Source: Candidatus Eisenbergiella intestinipullorum (lineage in GTDB: Bacteria; Bacillota; Clostridia; Lachnospirales; Lachnospiraceae). From it: 51,212 nucleotides of DNA. The position numbers and the translations under genes are program-made. The notes under the pieces are model-generated. The model was not told where the DNA came from. It worked only from the letters and a program-made list of their open reading frames with translations, and searched no databases. The stretch covers positions 1-51,212 of the forward strand of contig DWWH01000003.1 in the NCBI GenBank assembly GCA_019119815.1, read 5' to 3'. This document shows, in pieces, positions 32,926 through 41,227 of the stretch (position 1 is the stretch's first letter; each line of letters begins with the position of its first letter).

Positions 32926-33873
32926 ATGGCGATCTTTCGGAAAAACGCGGCGGAGGCGAAGCAGGCCCGCACGCAGGAGCAGAATCAGAATCTGATGAAG
33001 CTGATCAAAAGGGTACACAGTGTGGTAGAGCATGAAGACATCCAGAAGCACCGGCATTCGCAGGATTATTTCGGCGCGCTGCTGGGAAACAGCAGGGATA
33101 TGGACATCACGTCCGCAGAGGTGCGGGGGATGCACTGCGAATGGGTCCGGGTCCGCCGTCCCCATGGGAAAAGAAGAGTGATCCTCTACTGTCACGGCGG
33201 CGGATATTCCACAGGAAGCTGCCTCTATGCCAGAACGCTCACCACCCGGCTGGCGGCGGCTGCTTCCATGGACGTGTTCTGTTTCGACTACAGACTGGCA
33301 CCGGAGCATCCCTATCCGGCGGCGCCGGAAGATGCGATGAAGGCCTGGGATTATCTGATGCTGCAGGGCTACGGCGCGTTGGACGTGGTGGTGGCAGGGG
33401 ATTCCGCAGGCGGGAATCTGGCCCTGAATCTGACGCTTTCCCTGAAGGAACAGGGGAGGATCCTTCCCGGCGCACTGGTGCTGCTTTCCCCCTGGACGGA
33501 CCTGACGGCCTCAGGAAAGAGCCAGGAGAGCAGGGCCCAGGTAGACCCGGTGCTGGATGCGGAATACCTGCGGAAGATGACGGAAAACTATGCGCGCGGC
33601 GCAGACTGCAGGGATCCGCATGTGTCTCCGCTTTTTGCGGACCTTTCCGGCTTCCCGCCCACCTTCATCCAGGTGGGGGACAACGAGGTGCTCCTGAGTG
33701 ATTCCACCCGGCTGCAGAAGACTCTGCTGCGCGCGGGCGTGCCGGTGCGGCTTGAGGTGTTTGAGGGCATGTGGCACGTATTCCAGATGTCTCCGTTCCG
33801 GACGGCGGCGGAGGCGATGGACCGGTGCGCGGAATTTATTCTGGGACTGCGGGATCAGCCGGCCGTATCCTGA
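32926..33873 (+). CDS. Alpha/beta hydrolase, HSL-type esterase (acetyl esterase-like)
   Basis: 315 residues. Oxyanion-hole motif HGGG (His90-Gly93) and nucleophile Ser160 in GDSAGGN define the hormone-sensitive-lipase family; Asp in VGDNEVLLSDS and His in WHVFQ complete the triad. No signal peptide, so cytoplasmic. The family removes acetyl or short acyl groups, for example from imported oligosaccharides or small esters; the substrate is unknown. Its last 19 bases overlap the end of the opposite lipoprotein gene. Confidence 0.9.
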   Translation: MAIFRKNAAEAKQARTQEQNQNLMKLIKRVHSVVEHEDIQKHRHSQDYFGALLGNSRDMDITSAEVRGMHCEWVRVRRPHGKRRVILYCHGGGYSTGSCLYARTLTTRLAAAASMDVFCFDYRLAPEHPYPAAPEDAMKAWDYLMLQGYGALDVVVAGDSAGGNLALNLTLSLKEQGRILPGALVLLSPWTDLTASGKSQESRAQVDPVLDAEYLRKMTENYARGADCRDPHVSPLFADLSGFPPTFIQVGDNEVLLSDSTRLQKTLLRAGVPVRLEVFEGMWHVFQMSPFRTAAEAMDRCAEFILGLRDQPAVS

Positions 33874-35090
33874 CGGTAGAAAATATCCTGTTGGGAGTTG
33901 CACCAGAAATATTCCGGCGTAAGGCCGGCAATATACCAGGCGAGCGGCCCGCTGTCCGGCCCGGAAATATAGATCTTCAGAGCGGGGCAGAGGCCGGAGG
34001 CGCTTCGGTCCTCCACTTCCCAGGTATAAAGCTGGTCACCGAAGCAGTCCAGAAGGGGGAAATATACATATGCGCCTTCCGGGGAGAGGATCAGCACCGC
34101 TTCCGTCTCGTCCGCATCCGACGGGCAGTACCAGGTCCCGTACAGATTTTCCTCCGTGATCAGGGAAAAGTCTCCCCAGGACTGAAAGCCGGCTGCGGCG
34201 GAGATGTCCGCCCCGGTAGAAAAATCCGCGATCTGAGCCGGATCAAAGGGGAGGGTCGGGGAGGCGGCATCCTGAAAGGAAGCGTTCGCATCAGGGACGT
34301 CAGCCTGCTGCGCAGGGAAGCCGCCTGTGATCCTGTTTTTTACAAAGAGACGGCCGTCCGGAGTCTCTTTCAGAGTTACCGTAAGGGTCAGTGCGGATGT
34401 GCCGTCCGGTACATGACAGGAAAGCTCGGTCAGGCCGGAACGGGTCCGGACGCCGCTGTCGCATACGACGGTCATCCGGTTGGTATCGCCGTGCTGAGTC
34501 ATCCAGACATCCTGATCCGGAAGCCAGGTCCAATCCGGCGGGGCGGCAAATTCCTCCAGCCCGAAGCCGGTTTTTTTCCGGAGAAAACCGTCGATCTGCG
34601 CTGTGGTCAGCCGGACCGTATCGGTAGAGATCTCTCCGGCCTGCGCCTCGTAGGCCCGTCTGAGCTCTTCTGTCAGCGGCTGCTGCGCAAGGCCTGCACC
34701 GTTGTAGAAGACTGCGTTCAGATCGGCCTGACGCACATCCTCATAAGCACTGCACAGAAAACCGTTGTTTTCCACATCGTTCAGCCAGATCTCAAAATCG
34801 GCAAGCTCACCGGCAGAGAGCTCTGTCTGCTCTGTTTGAGATGAAGCGGACTCTGCCGTTTCCGGGGAAGGCTCCTCCCGGAAAGCGTCCGCGATTTCTT
34901 CCGTTTCCTCCGGCTGCGGAAGGCTTTCGGCCCTGAGATAGGGATCCATCTCCTGTGACAGCTCGGCCTGCAGCCGTGCTTCCCATTCCCCGCAGCCGGA
35001 TAAGAGGGACAGGATGAGCGCGGATGTGCAAAGGAGAAGCGCTTTCTTTTTTTGATAGAAAAATCTACGACTCATATTTTGATTTCCCAT
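33855..35090 (-). CDS. Lipoprotein, unknown function
   Basis: About 411 residues. Basic start MSRRFFYQKKKALLL, hydrophobic stretch and lipobox SLLSGC, then an acidic Glu/Pro/Thr linker and a folded part rich in Trp, Asp and Tyr. The C-terminal third (GDFSLITEENLYGTWYCPSD...) resembles small lipocalin-like beta domains. ATG 35090 is chosen because GGAG lies ten bases upstream; MSRR at 35075 is an alternative. It converges on the esterase gene with a 19-bp overlap. No family recognised. Confidence 0.7.
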   Translation of the reverse strand: MGNQNMSRRFFYQKKKALLLCTSALILSLLSGCGEWEARLQAELSQEMDPYLRAESLPQPEETEEIADAFREEPSPETAESASSQTEQTELSAGELADFEIWLNDVENNGFLCSAYEDVRQADLNAVFYNGAGLAQQPLTEELRRAYEAQAGEISTDTVRLTTAQIDGFLRKKTGFGLEEFAAPPDWTWLPDQDVWMTQHGDTNRMTVVCDSGVRTRSGLTELSCHVPDGTSALTLTVTLKETPDGRLFVKNRITGGFPAQQADVPDANASFQDAASPTLPFDPAQIADFSTGADISAAAGFQSWGDFSLITEENLYGTWYCPSDADETEAVLILSPEGAYVYFPLLDCFGDQLYTWEVEDRSASGLCPALKIYISGPDSGPLAWYIAGLTPEYFWCNSQQDIFYRQDTAG

Positions 35091-35243
35091 TTTGATATTG
35101 CTCCATAACTGCCAGACCGACACGATCCTTCCGGACGGCCCGGTGGAAGGGATGCCCGTTGTTTCCGGAAAAGGTCAGGGACAGCGCGGAGAGCTGCACA
35201 GCTCTGTGAGGGCCCGTTCCAGGAAGGCGTCACCTTTTCCGCC

Positions 35244-35624
35244 CTATTCATGCAGCTCCAGCGGCAGACCGTCCGGATCCTTGAAGAAGGTCATCCGCTT
35301 CCCGGTGAATTCATCCACGCGCACCGGCTCGGTCTCGATGCCGAGGCTGTTCAGCCAGGATACCGCCTCATCCATATCGGCGACCCGGAAGGCCAGGTGT
35401 CTCAGTCCGCAGGCTTCCGGATAGCTGGGCCTTTTGGGGCTTCCCGGAATGCCGAAGAGCTCAAGCTCGCAGTCGCCCAGCTTCAGGTCCAGCTTGTGAT
35501 CGTTCCTTGCCGGCCGGTAATTCTCCCGGATGATCTCGAAGCCCAGCAGGTCCACGTAGAAATGCCGGGAACGCTGATAATCGGATGCGATGATCGCAAC
35601 GTGGTGGATGGTGTCTAATTTCAT
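35244..35624 (-). CDS. VOC-family metalloenzyme (YaeR/SMU1112c-like)
   Basis: 126 residues, two beta-alpha-beta-beta-beta modules. Metal ligands of glyoxalase-like proteins are visible: His in TIHHVAIIASD, Glu in CELELFGIP, His in GLRHLAFRV and Glu in LPLELHE. The family opens or isomerises small metabolites; the YaeR-like group has no assigned substrate. ATG 35624 follows GGGAG. The 150 bp to the lipoprotein gene contain an AGAGCTG/CAGCTCT hairpin (35190-35205) and no gene. Confidence 0.85.
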   Translation of the reverse strand: MKLDTIHHVAIIASDYQRSRHFYVDLLGFEIIRENYRPARNDHKLDLKLGDCELELFGIPGSPKRPSYPEACGLRHLAFRVADMDEAVSWLNSLGIETEPVRVDEFTGKRMTFFKDPDGLPLELHE

Positions 35625-35840
35625 GATGATCTCCCTTTCCTGCAGGACTTTATCCTGCATATGAACAGCAGCAAAATGCCAGGACTGACTTTGGGTGTTC
35701 GGTCAGAAACCGTTCTTTTTTAAGGATTATATCATTTCCGGAAAATAACCACAATTCCACCCGGGCTGCAAAAAGACGGGATTAAGAAATTCTTTCGCTT
35801 TTTCTCAGAATTTTTTCTCCGATTCTTCCGGGCTTCTTCC

Positions 35841-35869
35841 TTGCAGTTTGATGGCCTCTGCTCTATAGT
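35841..35869 (+). promoter_or_regulatory. Promoter of the padR operon
   Basis: TTGCAG (35841-35846), 17-base spacer, TATAGT (35864-35869). PadR regulators usually repress their own promoter. Confidence 0.7.
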
Positions 35870-35930
35870 AAAGCTATGAGAACAATATTATGGCTGATAT
35901 AGTATGAAGTTTCGGAAGGGAGCAATGGGA

Positions 35931-36260
35931 ATGGTTTTCAACACGGGAGCGGCGCTCCTGGATGCGATCGTGCTGGCGGTGGTTTCCAGGGAACCGGAGG
36001 GAGCCTACGGATACCGGATCACGCAGAAGGTACGTCAGGCTGTGGAGCTTTCGGAGTCCACGCTTTATCCGGTCCTGCGGAGGCTTCAGGCGGATGGCTG
36101 CCTGGAGGCTTATGACATGGAATACGGAGGAAGAAACCGGAGGTACTACCAGGTGACGGAGCAGGGAAGCGCACAGCTGAAAATGTATGTGACGGAATGG
36201 GAGAAATATTCCGGAAGGATCACGGATCTGCTTGAGGGCCGGATGGAAGGTAATGATTGA
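35931..36260 (+). CDS. PadR-family transcriptional regulator
   Basis: 109 residues of the short PadR-s2 type: winged helix with YGYRITQKVRQ, ESTLYPVLRRLQADGCLEAY and the wing GGRNRRYYQVTEQG, ending in one dimerisation helix. GGAAGGGAG at 35914-35922 fits ATG 35931 (eight bases); ATG 35925 is too close. It leads the PadR-DUF1700-DUF4097-PspC module, whose genes it probably controls. Its stop codon (36258-36260) lies inside hairpin H0 of leader copy C. Confidence 0.9.
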   Translation: MVFNTGAALLDAIVLAVVSREPEGAYGYRITQKVRQAVELSESTLYPVLRRLQADGCLEAYDMEYGGRNRRYYQVTEQGSAQLKMYVTEWEKYSGRITDLLEGRMEGND

Positions 36261-36331
36261 AAAATGTGCCTGTCGGCATATTCTTCAATCGGCAGTTGGG
36301 CGTCGGAGCAAAGGGCGATCCGATAGGGAGG
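36255..36331 (+). repeat. Structured leader element, copy C (decayed)
   Basis: H0 is GATTGAAAAATGTGCC (36255-36270), loop TGTC, GGCATATTCTTCAATC (36275-36290), with one A-C mismatch and one G-U. Its outer arms equal copy B, while its inner arms differ on both sides and still pair. The CGGCAGTT and GCGTCGGAGCA that follow match copy A, but H1 and H2 no longer form. It ends in GGAGG (36327-36331), five bases before ATG 36337. Confidence 0.7.
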
Positions 36332-36336
36332 TAAGA

Positions 36337-37215
36337 ATGAACAGAGCAGAATTTATGGAGCGGCTTCAGGAGCTCCTGGAGGAGATCCCTCAGGCGGAAA
36401 GAGAGGATGCGCTCCAATATTATAATGATTATCTGGACGATGCCGGAGCAGAAAACGAAAATGCGGCTCTGGCAGCGCTCGGTTCTCCGGAAAGCGTCGC
36501 GGAAAGCATCCGGGCAGGACTTCAGGAAGAAGAGGATTTCGGAGAGTTTACGGAAGGCGGCTTCCGCCTGGGAGAAGAAGAAATCAGAGAGCCGGTCCCT
36601 GTCAGCGGCCGCGGACGGGCGGAGGACAGGGAAAACGGAGAAGACCGGGCGAAGGCAGCGCAGAGAACCGAAAGGACAGATTTCAGAAACGGCGCCCGAA
36701 GCTATGCCGGATATGGCCCGGATCCACGCGGAGAGACCGCTTCCGGAAACGGTCCGGCCCCGCATGGCCCGAATCCGTATGGACCGGGACGATATGGCCC
36801 GAATCCATACGGGACCGGTCAGAGAAGGCCGAAAAAGAGGGGAGCGGGAGAGATTTTCCTTCTGATCCTCGCCGGCATCTTTTTGATCCCGATTCTGGTG
36901 CCGGTCGGGCTGGGAGCCGTCATTGTTGCGTTTGTCTTCCTGGTATGCGTGATGATCTTCTACGCCTGCCTGGTATGCGGCGGGATTTCCCTGCTTGCGG
37001 CCGGAGTGGTTCTGATCGTCTTTGCGGCCGCCAATCTGGCGGTGGCTCCGGCATCGGCGGTCTGCATTCTGGGCGGGGGACTTGCGGGAACGGGCATCGG
37101 CCTTCTCCTGACACTGCTGTCTGTCTGGCTGGCGGTCAGAACGGTTCCCGCCATGTGCCGCGGCTTTGTGAATCTGTGCAGCCTGCCCTTTCACAGAAGA
37201 CAGGCCGCAGGATGA
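36337..37215 (+). CDS. DUF1700 (HAAS) membrane protein
   Basis: 292 residues. The N-terminal HAAS signalling helix domain is clear (AEFMERLQELLEEIPQAERE, ALAALGSPESVAESI). A disordered Arg/Gly-rich linker with repeated YGPxP/GPNPYGP units (about 125-165) and a C-terminal block of four to six hydrophobic helices follow. Family members act with PadR regulators to pass envelope signals. GGAGG five bases before ATG 36337 fixes the start. It is the second gene of the padR operon. Confidence 0.9.
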   Translation: MNRAEFMERLQELLEEIPQAEREDALQYYNDYLDDAGAENENAALAALGSPESVAESIRAGLQEEEDFGEFTEGGFRLGEEEIREPVPVSGRGRAEDRENGEDRAKAAQRTERTDFRNGARSYAGYGPDPRGETASGNGPAPHGPNPYGPGRYGPNPYGTGQRRPKKRGAGEIFLLILAGIFLIPILVPVGLGAVIVAFVFLVCVMIFYACLVCGGISLLAAGVVLIVFAAANLAVAPASAVCILGGGLAGTGIGLLLTLLSVWLAVRTVPAMCRGFVNLCSLPFHRRQAAG

Positions 37216-37260
37216 CAGAGCATTGTTTGGCGGCAAAAGGAAGATCTGCAGCAATGATGC

Positions 37261-37288
37261 GGAGCGTCGTCACGCTCCGGAACGGAGG
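37261..37288 (+). promoter_or_regulatory. Start-proximal hairpin and ribosome-site cassette (version G)
   Basis: GGAGCGT (37261-37267), loop CGTC, ACGCTCC (37272-37278), then GGAAC and GGAGG (37284-37288) five bases before ATG 37294. Compared with copy A (AGCGT-AGA-ACGCT-TCGGCAT-GGAGG) the layout is the same, and the extra GG/CC pair at the stem base is compensated. Confidence 0.55.
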
Positions 37289-37293
37289 TTGGA

Positions 37294-38226
37294 ATGAAAA
37301 AGTGGATGAAGGGGACAGGAATCGCAGCGCTGGTCATGATCGCTGCCGGAGGAATCCTCATGCTCGGCGGCGGGCTGCTCGGCGGAAGGCAGGGAATGGA
37401 GGGGCTGGTCGCCAGAGGGCTTCTGCAGGTGTCTGCTGCTGAAAAACAGGAGTCAGGCATTGTGTTTGACAGCGGGCACGAGATCTGGTCCGGAGAGTTC
37501 ACGCAGAAGCTGGATGCGCTTCCGGAAGACGGAGCGGGAAGGCTGGAACTGGAGACTGCGAACGTTTCGGTGAATATACTGGAAGCGGAAGGGGAGACGG
37601 CCAGCGTCGAGGGAGATGAGATCTACAGGGCTCAGGTCTACGCGGAGGACGGAACACTTTATGTGCGGGCTGACAGCGAGGCGAGGCAGGTGAAATGGCT
37701 TTTCGGCGGCGGGAGGAGAAGCAATGAAACGGTGGGAGAGCTTACGCTGTATCTGCCGAAGGGGTTCTCCTTTGAGAAAACAGATCTGACCGTAGGAGCC
37801 GGAGACGTTACCATGGATGAACTGGATACGCGGCATCTCTTCTGCAATGTGGGTATGGGAGCACTGGACATTGGGAAGCTGGCAGCGCAGGATGCGGAAA
37901 TCTATCTGGGAATGGGAGACATCAGCCTGCAGGATGCGGTGCTCTCTGATATGACGGCAGACATCGGAATGGGATCTCTGTATATGAACGGGACCATATC
38001 AGGGGATCTGACCGGGACCTGCGGCATGGGAAGCATGCTGATGGAACTTTCCGGAGAGGAATCGGACCATGATTATGAGGTTGCGGCATCCATGGGAAGC
38101 GTTCAGATCGGAAGCCGGGAATATTCCGGGATGAGTGCCAGTTGGAACTCGGACAATGAAGCGGCCGGTCTTTTTGACCTGGACGTGTCAATGGGAACTG
38201 TGGAAATTTACTTTACAAATCCGTAA
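37294..38226 (+). CDS. DUF4097 beta-strand-repeat membrane protein
   Basis: 310 residues. An N-terminal transmembrane helix (about 8-28) is followed by a beta-helix-like DUF4097 region of repeating strands, seen as LELETANVSVNILEAE, LTVGAGDVTMDEL, NVGMGALDIGKL, YLGMGDISLQDA, DIGMGSLYMNG and CGMGSMLMEL. It would lie outside the cytoplasmic membrane. Third gene of the PadR module. Its molecular task in the family is unknown. Confidence 0.9.
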   Translation: MKKWMKGTGIAALVMIAAGGILMLGGGLLGGRQGMEGLVARGLLQVSAAEKQESGIVFDSGHEIWSGEFTQKLDALPEDGAGRLELETANVSVNILEAEGETASVEGDEIYRAQVYAEDGTLYVRADSEARQVKWLFGGGRRSNETVGELTLYLPKGFSFEKTDLTVGAGDVTMDELDTRHLFCNVGMGALDIGKLAAQDAEIYLGMGDISLQDAVLSDMTADIGMGSLYMNGTISGDLTGTCGMGSMLMELSGEESDHDYEVAASMGSVQIGSREYSGMSASWNSDNEAAGLFDLDVSMGTVEIYFTNP

Positions 38227-38335
38227 GGATAAGGGATAATAAAACAAAAGGAGCGGGACAGATTGGCCGGAGGGAAGAGAAAATGCAGGAGAAGCGTTCT
38301 TTCCGACCTGTCGGAGCTCCGGAAAAGAGGAGATC

Positions 38336-38785
38336 ATGGCAGAATATCAGGATAGAGATCAGAATAATGCGCAGCAGAACTGGCAGCAGAGCAGTTCCGG
38401 CGCAAACGGCGGTCAGGGTGGCAACGGCTGGAATAACGGTCAGGGCTGGAATGACGGAAACGGCTGGAACAATGGTCAGGGCCGGAACGACGGAAGCGGC
38501 TGGAACAATGGTCAGGGCCGGAATGGCGGAAATGCGCAGGACTGGGACGCGGACGGCTGGAGTGACAGAGGCGGCTGGAATGCGGACAGAGGCAGCGGAA
38601 GACGGCTGACCAAATCCGCTTCCAACAGGATGGTCTGCGGCGTATGCGCAGGGATCGGAGAGTATTTCAACTGGGATCCCACCATCGTGCGTCTGGTCTG
38701 GGTTGGCGTGAGCCTTCTGTTCGGCGCGGGCTTCATGGGACTGATCGCCTATTTCATTGTGGCGGTTATCATGCCGGAAAGATAG
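38336..38785 (+). CDS. PspC-domain protein with Trp/Asn/Gly repeat tail
   Basis: 149 residues. The C-terminal half is a standard PspC domain (RLTKSASNRMVCGVCAGIGE, FNWDPTIVRLVWV, one membrane hairpin). The N-terminal half is an unusual low-complexity tail of about 11-residue imperfect repeats built on GWNNGQGxND, four to five units, matching a 33-base repeat in the DNA (about 38425-38530). PspC proteins are membrane stress sensors or regulators. It closes the padR module; ribosome site AAAGAGGAG before ATG 38336. Confidence 0.88.
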   Translation: MAEYQDRDQNNAQQNWQQSSSGANGGQGGNGWNNGQGWNDGNGWNNGQGRNDGSGWNNGQGRNGGNAQDWDADGWSDRGGWNADRGSGRRLTKSASNRMVCGVCAGIGEYFNWDPTIVRLVWVGVSLLFGAGFMGLIAYFIVAVIMPER

Positions 38786-38851
38786 GGGGATATTTCGGGC
38801 ACCTATTAATAAGGAAGAGATTTTTAAAAAAAGGGAAGGAGGAACAGGAAG

Positions 38852-39358
38852 ATGTGGGAGAAGATCAAGCCGGAGGAGCTTACGGAGAATCCGTTTTCCC
38901 TGATCGGTGAAGACTGGATGCTGGTCGCGGCGTCGGATGGAGAAAGGGTGAACGCCATGACAGCAAGCTGGGGAGGCGTTGGCATTCTCTGGGGAAAGAA
39001 AGTCGCGTTTGTTTTCATCCGGCCCCAGCGTTATACCAAGGAGCTGATCGACAAAAGCGACAAGCTTTCTCTCAGCTTTTTTGACGAGAAAAGCAGGAAG
39101 ATGCTGAATTATATGGGGACCGTTTCCGGCAGGGACGAGGATAAGATCGCAGCCTGCGGCCTGCATGTGGAGATGGTCAACAGCGCTCCTGTTTTTCAGG
39201 AGAGCCGCATGGTGATGATCTGCCGCAAACTGTATGTGCAGCCCATGGAGGAAGCGTGCTTTGTGGATCAGGAACTGATCGGAAAGAATTATCCGGAGCG
39301 GGACTATCATACGGTTTATGTGGTCGAGATCGAGAAAATTCTCGTACAGGGGCAGTAA
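38852..39358 (+). CDS. Flavin reductase-like FMN-binding protein
   Basis: 168 residues of the flavin-reductase/flavoredoxin split-barrel fold: NAMTASWGGVGILWGKKVAF (FMN contact), RPQRYTKELIDKSDKLSLSFF and a C-terminal EIEKIL. It binds FMN and moves electrons; the physiological partner is unknown. GGGAAGGAGGA precedes the ATG. Its stop TAA overlaps the start of the kinase gene (TAATG), so the two are translationally coupled. Confidence 0.88.
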   Translation: MWEKIKPEELTENPFSLIGEDWMLVAASDGERVNAMTASWGGVGILWGKKVAFVFIRPQRYTKELIDKSDKLSLSFFDEKSRKMLNYMGTVSGRDEDKIAACGLHVEMVNSAPVFQESRMVMICRKLYVQPMEEACFVDQELIGKNYPERDYHTVYVVEIEKILVQGQ

Positions 39359-40506
39359 TGAAAAAAACGCGCGCATTCCGTCCGGAGGGGCGGAGGGAAA
39401 AGAAACGGTATGGAATCCGGAAGAGCCTGAAAAAATATCTGGCGGGCTGCAGGGTCACGTGGAAGGATGTCGGGATCACCCTTGGCATCCTTTTTGTTGC
39501 GACCCTTGCGGCCTTCATTTATGACCGTCTCACAGCGCAGACCATAAACGTGATCATGTTCTATACCCTGGCTCTTCTGCTGATCTCCCGGCTGACGCAC
39601 GGGTATGTACCGGGGATCGCAGCGGCCCTGCTCAGCGTGTTTGCCGTGAATTATCTGTTCACCTATCCGTACTGGAAGCTGAATTTCATGCTGGACGGCT
39701 ATCCGGTCACGTTTTTCTGTATGATGGTGGTGTCCGTTCTGACCAGCATGTCCGCATCCCATATGAAAAAGCAGGCCAGGGAACTGGCGGAGCGGGAAAA
39801 GCTTCTGGCGGAGGCGGAGAAGGAAAAGATGAGAGCCAATCTGCTGCGGGCGGTGTCCCACGACCTGCGCACGCCTCTGACAGGCATTATCGGTGCGAGC
39901 AGCTCCTATCTGGAAAATGAAGAGCGGCTGACCGGGCAGGAAAAGCGGGAAATGGTGCGTCACATCGGAGAGGATGCGGACTGGCTTCTGAACATGGTGG
40001 AAAATCTCCTGACGGTGACCAGGATCAGCGAGGGGCGCGCCAGCGTGAACAAGTCCCTGGAGCCGGTAGAAGAGGTGATGAGCGAAGCCGTGTTCCGGCT
40101 GAAAAAGAGGATTCCGGACGCCAATATCCGGGTGCTGCTTCCGGAAGAATTCATCATGATCCCCATGGATGCTGTCCTGATCGAGCAGGTGCTGATGAAT
40201 CTGATGGAAAATGCGGTTTATCACGCGGGAAGCACGGAGCCTGTGGAATGCAGCGTCAGGATCGGACAGAATGAAGTGACTTTCCTGGTAACCGACCAGG
40301 GGGTAGGGATCCCGGAGGATAAGCTTGCTTCCATCTTTGATGGGACCGGCCATACGGAAAACAGTGTGGCGGACGGGCATAAGGGGATGGGGATCGGCCT
40401 TTCCATCTGCAAGACCATCGTCACGGCTCACGGAGGCTCCATCGGAGCTGAAAATCACGGGCACGGGGCCCGGTTTTATTTCACGCTTCCGCGCGATGAG
40501 GGGTAG
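39358..40506 (+). CDS. Sensor histidine kinase (KdpD C-terminal type, DUF4118)
   Basis: 382 residues. After a basic N terminus come three to four transmembrane helices of the DUF4118 type (about 38-128), a coiled linker (RELAEREKLLAEAEKEKMRA), HisKA with His168 in VSHDLRTPL, and HATPase with the N box LMNLMENAVYHA, VTDQGVGIP and GMGIGLSICKTIV. The cytoplasmic KdpD sensor and USP domains of full KdpD are missing. The likely partner, a KdpE-like regulator, is on the opposite strand, ending one base away. Which signal it senses is unknown; K+ cannot be assumed since no kdp genes are present. Confidence 0.92.
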   Translation: MKKTRAFRPEGRREKKRYGIRKSLKKYLAGCRVTWKDVGITLGILFVATLAAFIYDRLTAQTINVIMFYTLALLLISRLTHGYVPGIAAALLSVFAVNYLFTYPYWKLNFMLDGYPVTFFCMMVVSVLTSMSASHMKKQARELAEREKLLAEAEKEKMRANLLRAVSHDLRTPLTGIIGASSSYLENEERLTGQEKREMVRHIGEDADWLLNMVENLLTVTRISEGRASVNKSLEPVEEVMSEAVFRLKKRIPDANIRVLLPEEFIMIPMDAVLIEQVLMNLMENAVYHAGSTEPVECSVRIGQNEVTFLVTDQGVGIPEDKLASIFDGTGHTENSVADGHKGMGIGLSICKTIVTAHGGSIGAENHGHGARFYFTLPRDEG

Positions 40507-40507
40507 G

Positions 40508-41227
40508 CTATACGGATTCCTGGCGGCTTTCGTCCTCAGCCATCCGGTAGCCGACACCGATCTCCGTCAGGATGAAGCGAGGTTCTGCCGGATTCTGTTC
40601 CAGCTTGCGGCGGATATTCGCCATGTTCACCCGCAGGATCCGGTTGTTGTCGTCCGCGTACGGCCCCCAGACGTGGGAAATGATAGCGTCATAGGTCATG
40701 ACTCTGCCGGAATTGACGGCCAGAAAGGAGACGATCTTGAACTCCACCTGAGTCAGATGCACGGGGCGCCCGTCCACGGTCACCAGCCGTTTTTCAAAAT
40801 CAATGTGCAGCCCGCCCGAACGGTAGGTGCGGGCGACCGGGGAACCGGCGGCCATCTGGGCACCGTGGCGCAGGGCTGTGCGGATGCGTGCCATCAGCTC
40901 CGAGGAGCCGAAGGGCTTGGTGATATAATCGTCCGCGCCCAGATCCAGAGCGGTCACTTTTTCCTTCTCCTGGGTACGGGCGGAGATGACGAGGATAGGG
41001 ATCGCGCTGTAGGAGCGGATCTGACGGATCACTTCCATCCCGTCCAGGTCCGGAAGGCCCAGATCCAGGAGGATGATCTCCGGGCACTGGGAGGCGGTCA
41101 GGGAAACGCCCTCCCTTCCCAGCCCTGTGGTGATGGTTTTATAGCCCTGTGCCTTCAGCGTGGTCGCAATGAAGTCACAGATATTTTTTTCATCTTCTAT
41201 GATCAGTACCGTCACTTTATTCTGCAT
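40508..41227 (-). CDS. OmpR/KdpE-type response regulator
   Basis: 239 residues. Receiver domain with Glu11-Asp12, phosphorylated Asp55 in LLDLGLPD and the switch Lys in TKPFG; C-terminal winged helix with LTQVEFKIVSFLAVNSGRVM and YRM end. It is closest to KdpE-like proteins. ATG 41227 overlaps the end of the DUF4317 gene by 11 bases in another frame, so it is translated as the last gene of the ECF-pyridoxamine kinase-DUF4317 operon. The kinase lies convergent at 39358-40506, an uncommon arrangement. Confidence 0.92.
   Translation of the reverse strand: MQNKVTVLIIEDEKNICDFIATTLKAQGYKTITTGLGREGVSLTASQCPEIILLDLGLPDLDGMEVIRQIRSYSAIPILVISARTQEKEKVTALDLGADDYITKPFGSSELMARIRTALRHGAQMAAGSPVARTYRSGGLHIDFEKRLVTVDGRPVHLTQVEFKIVSFLAVNSGRVMTYDAIISHVWGPYADDNNRILRVNMANIRRKLEQNPAEPRFILTEIGVGYRMAEDESRQESV

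Noticed and set aside
38397..38530. Repeats at the pspC start considered as a CRISPR-like array
   Set aside because: The repeats are in frame, imperfect, without spacers, and encode a GWNNGQG tail.
39358..41227. Kinase and regulator considered as a KdpDE potassium system
   Set aside because: The kinase lacks the KdpD N-terminal sensor and USP domains, and no kdpFABC genes are in the window.
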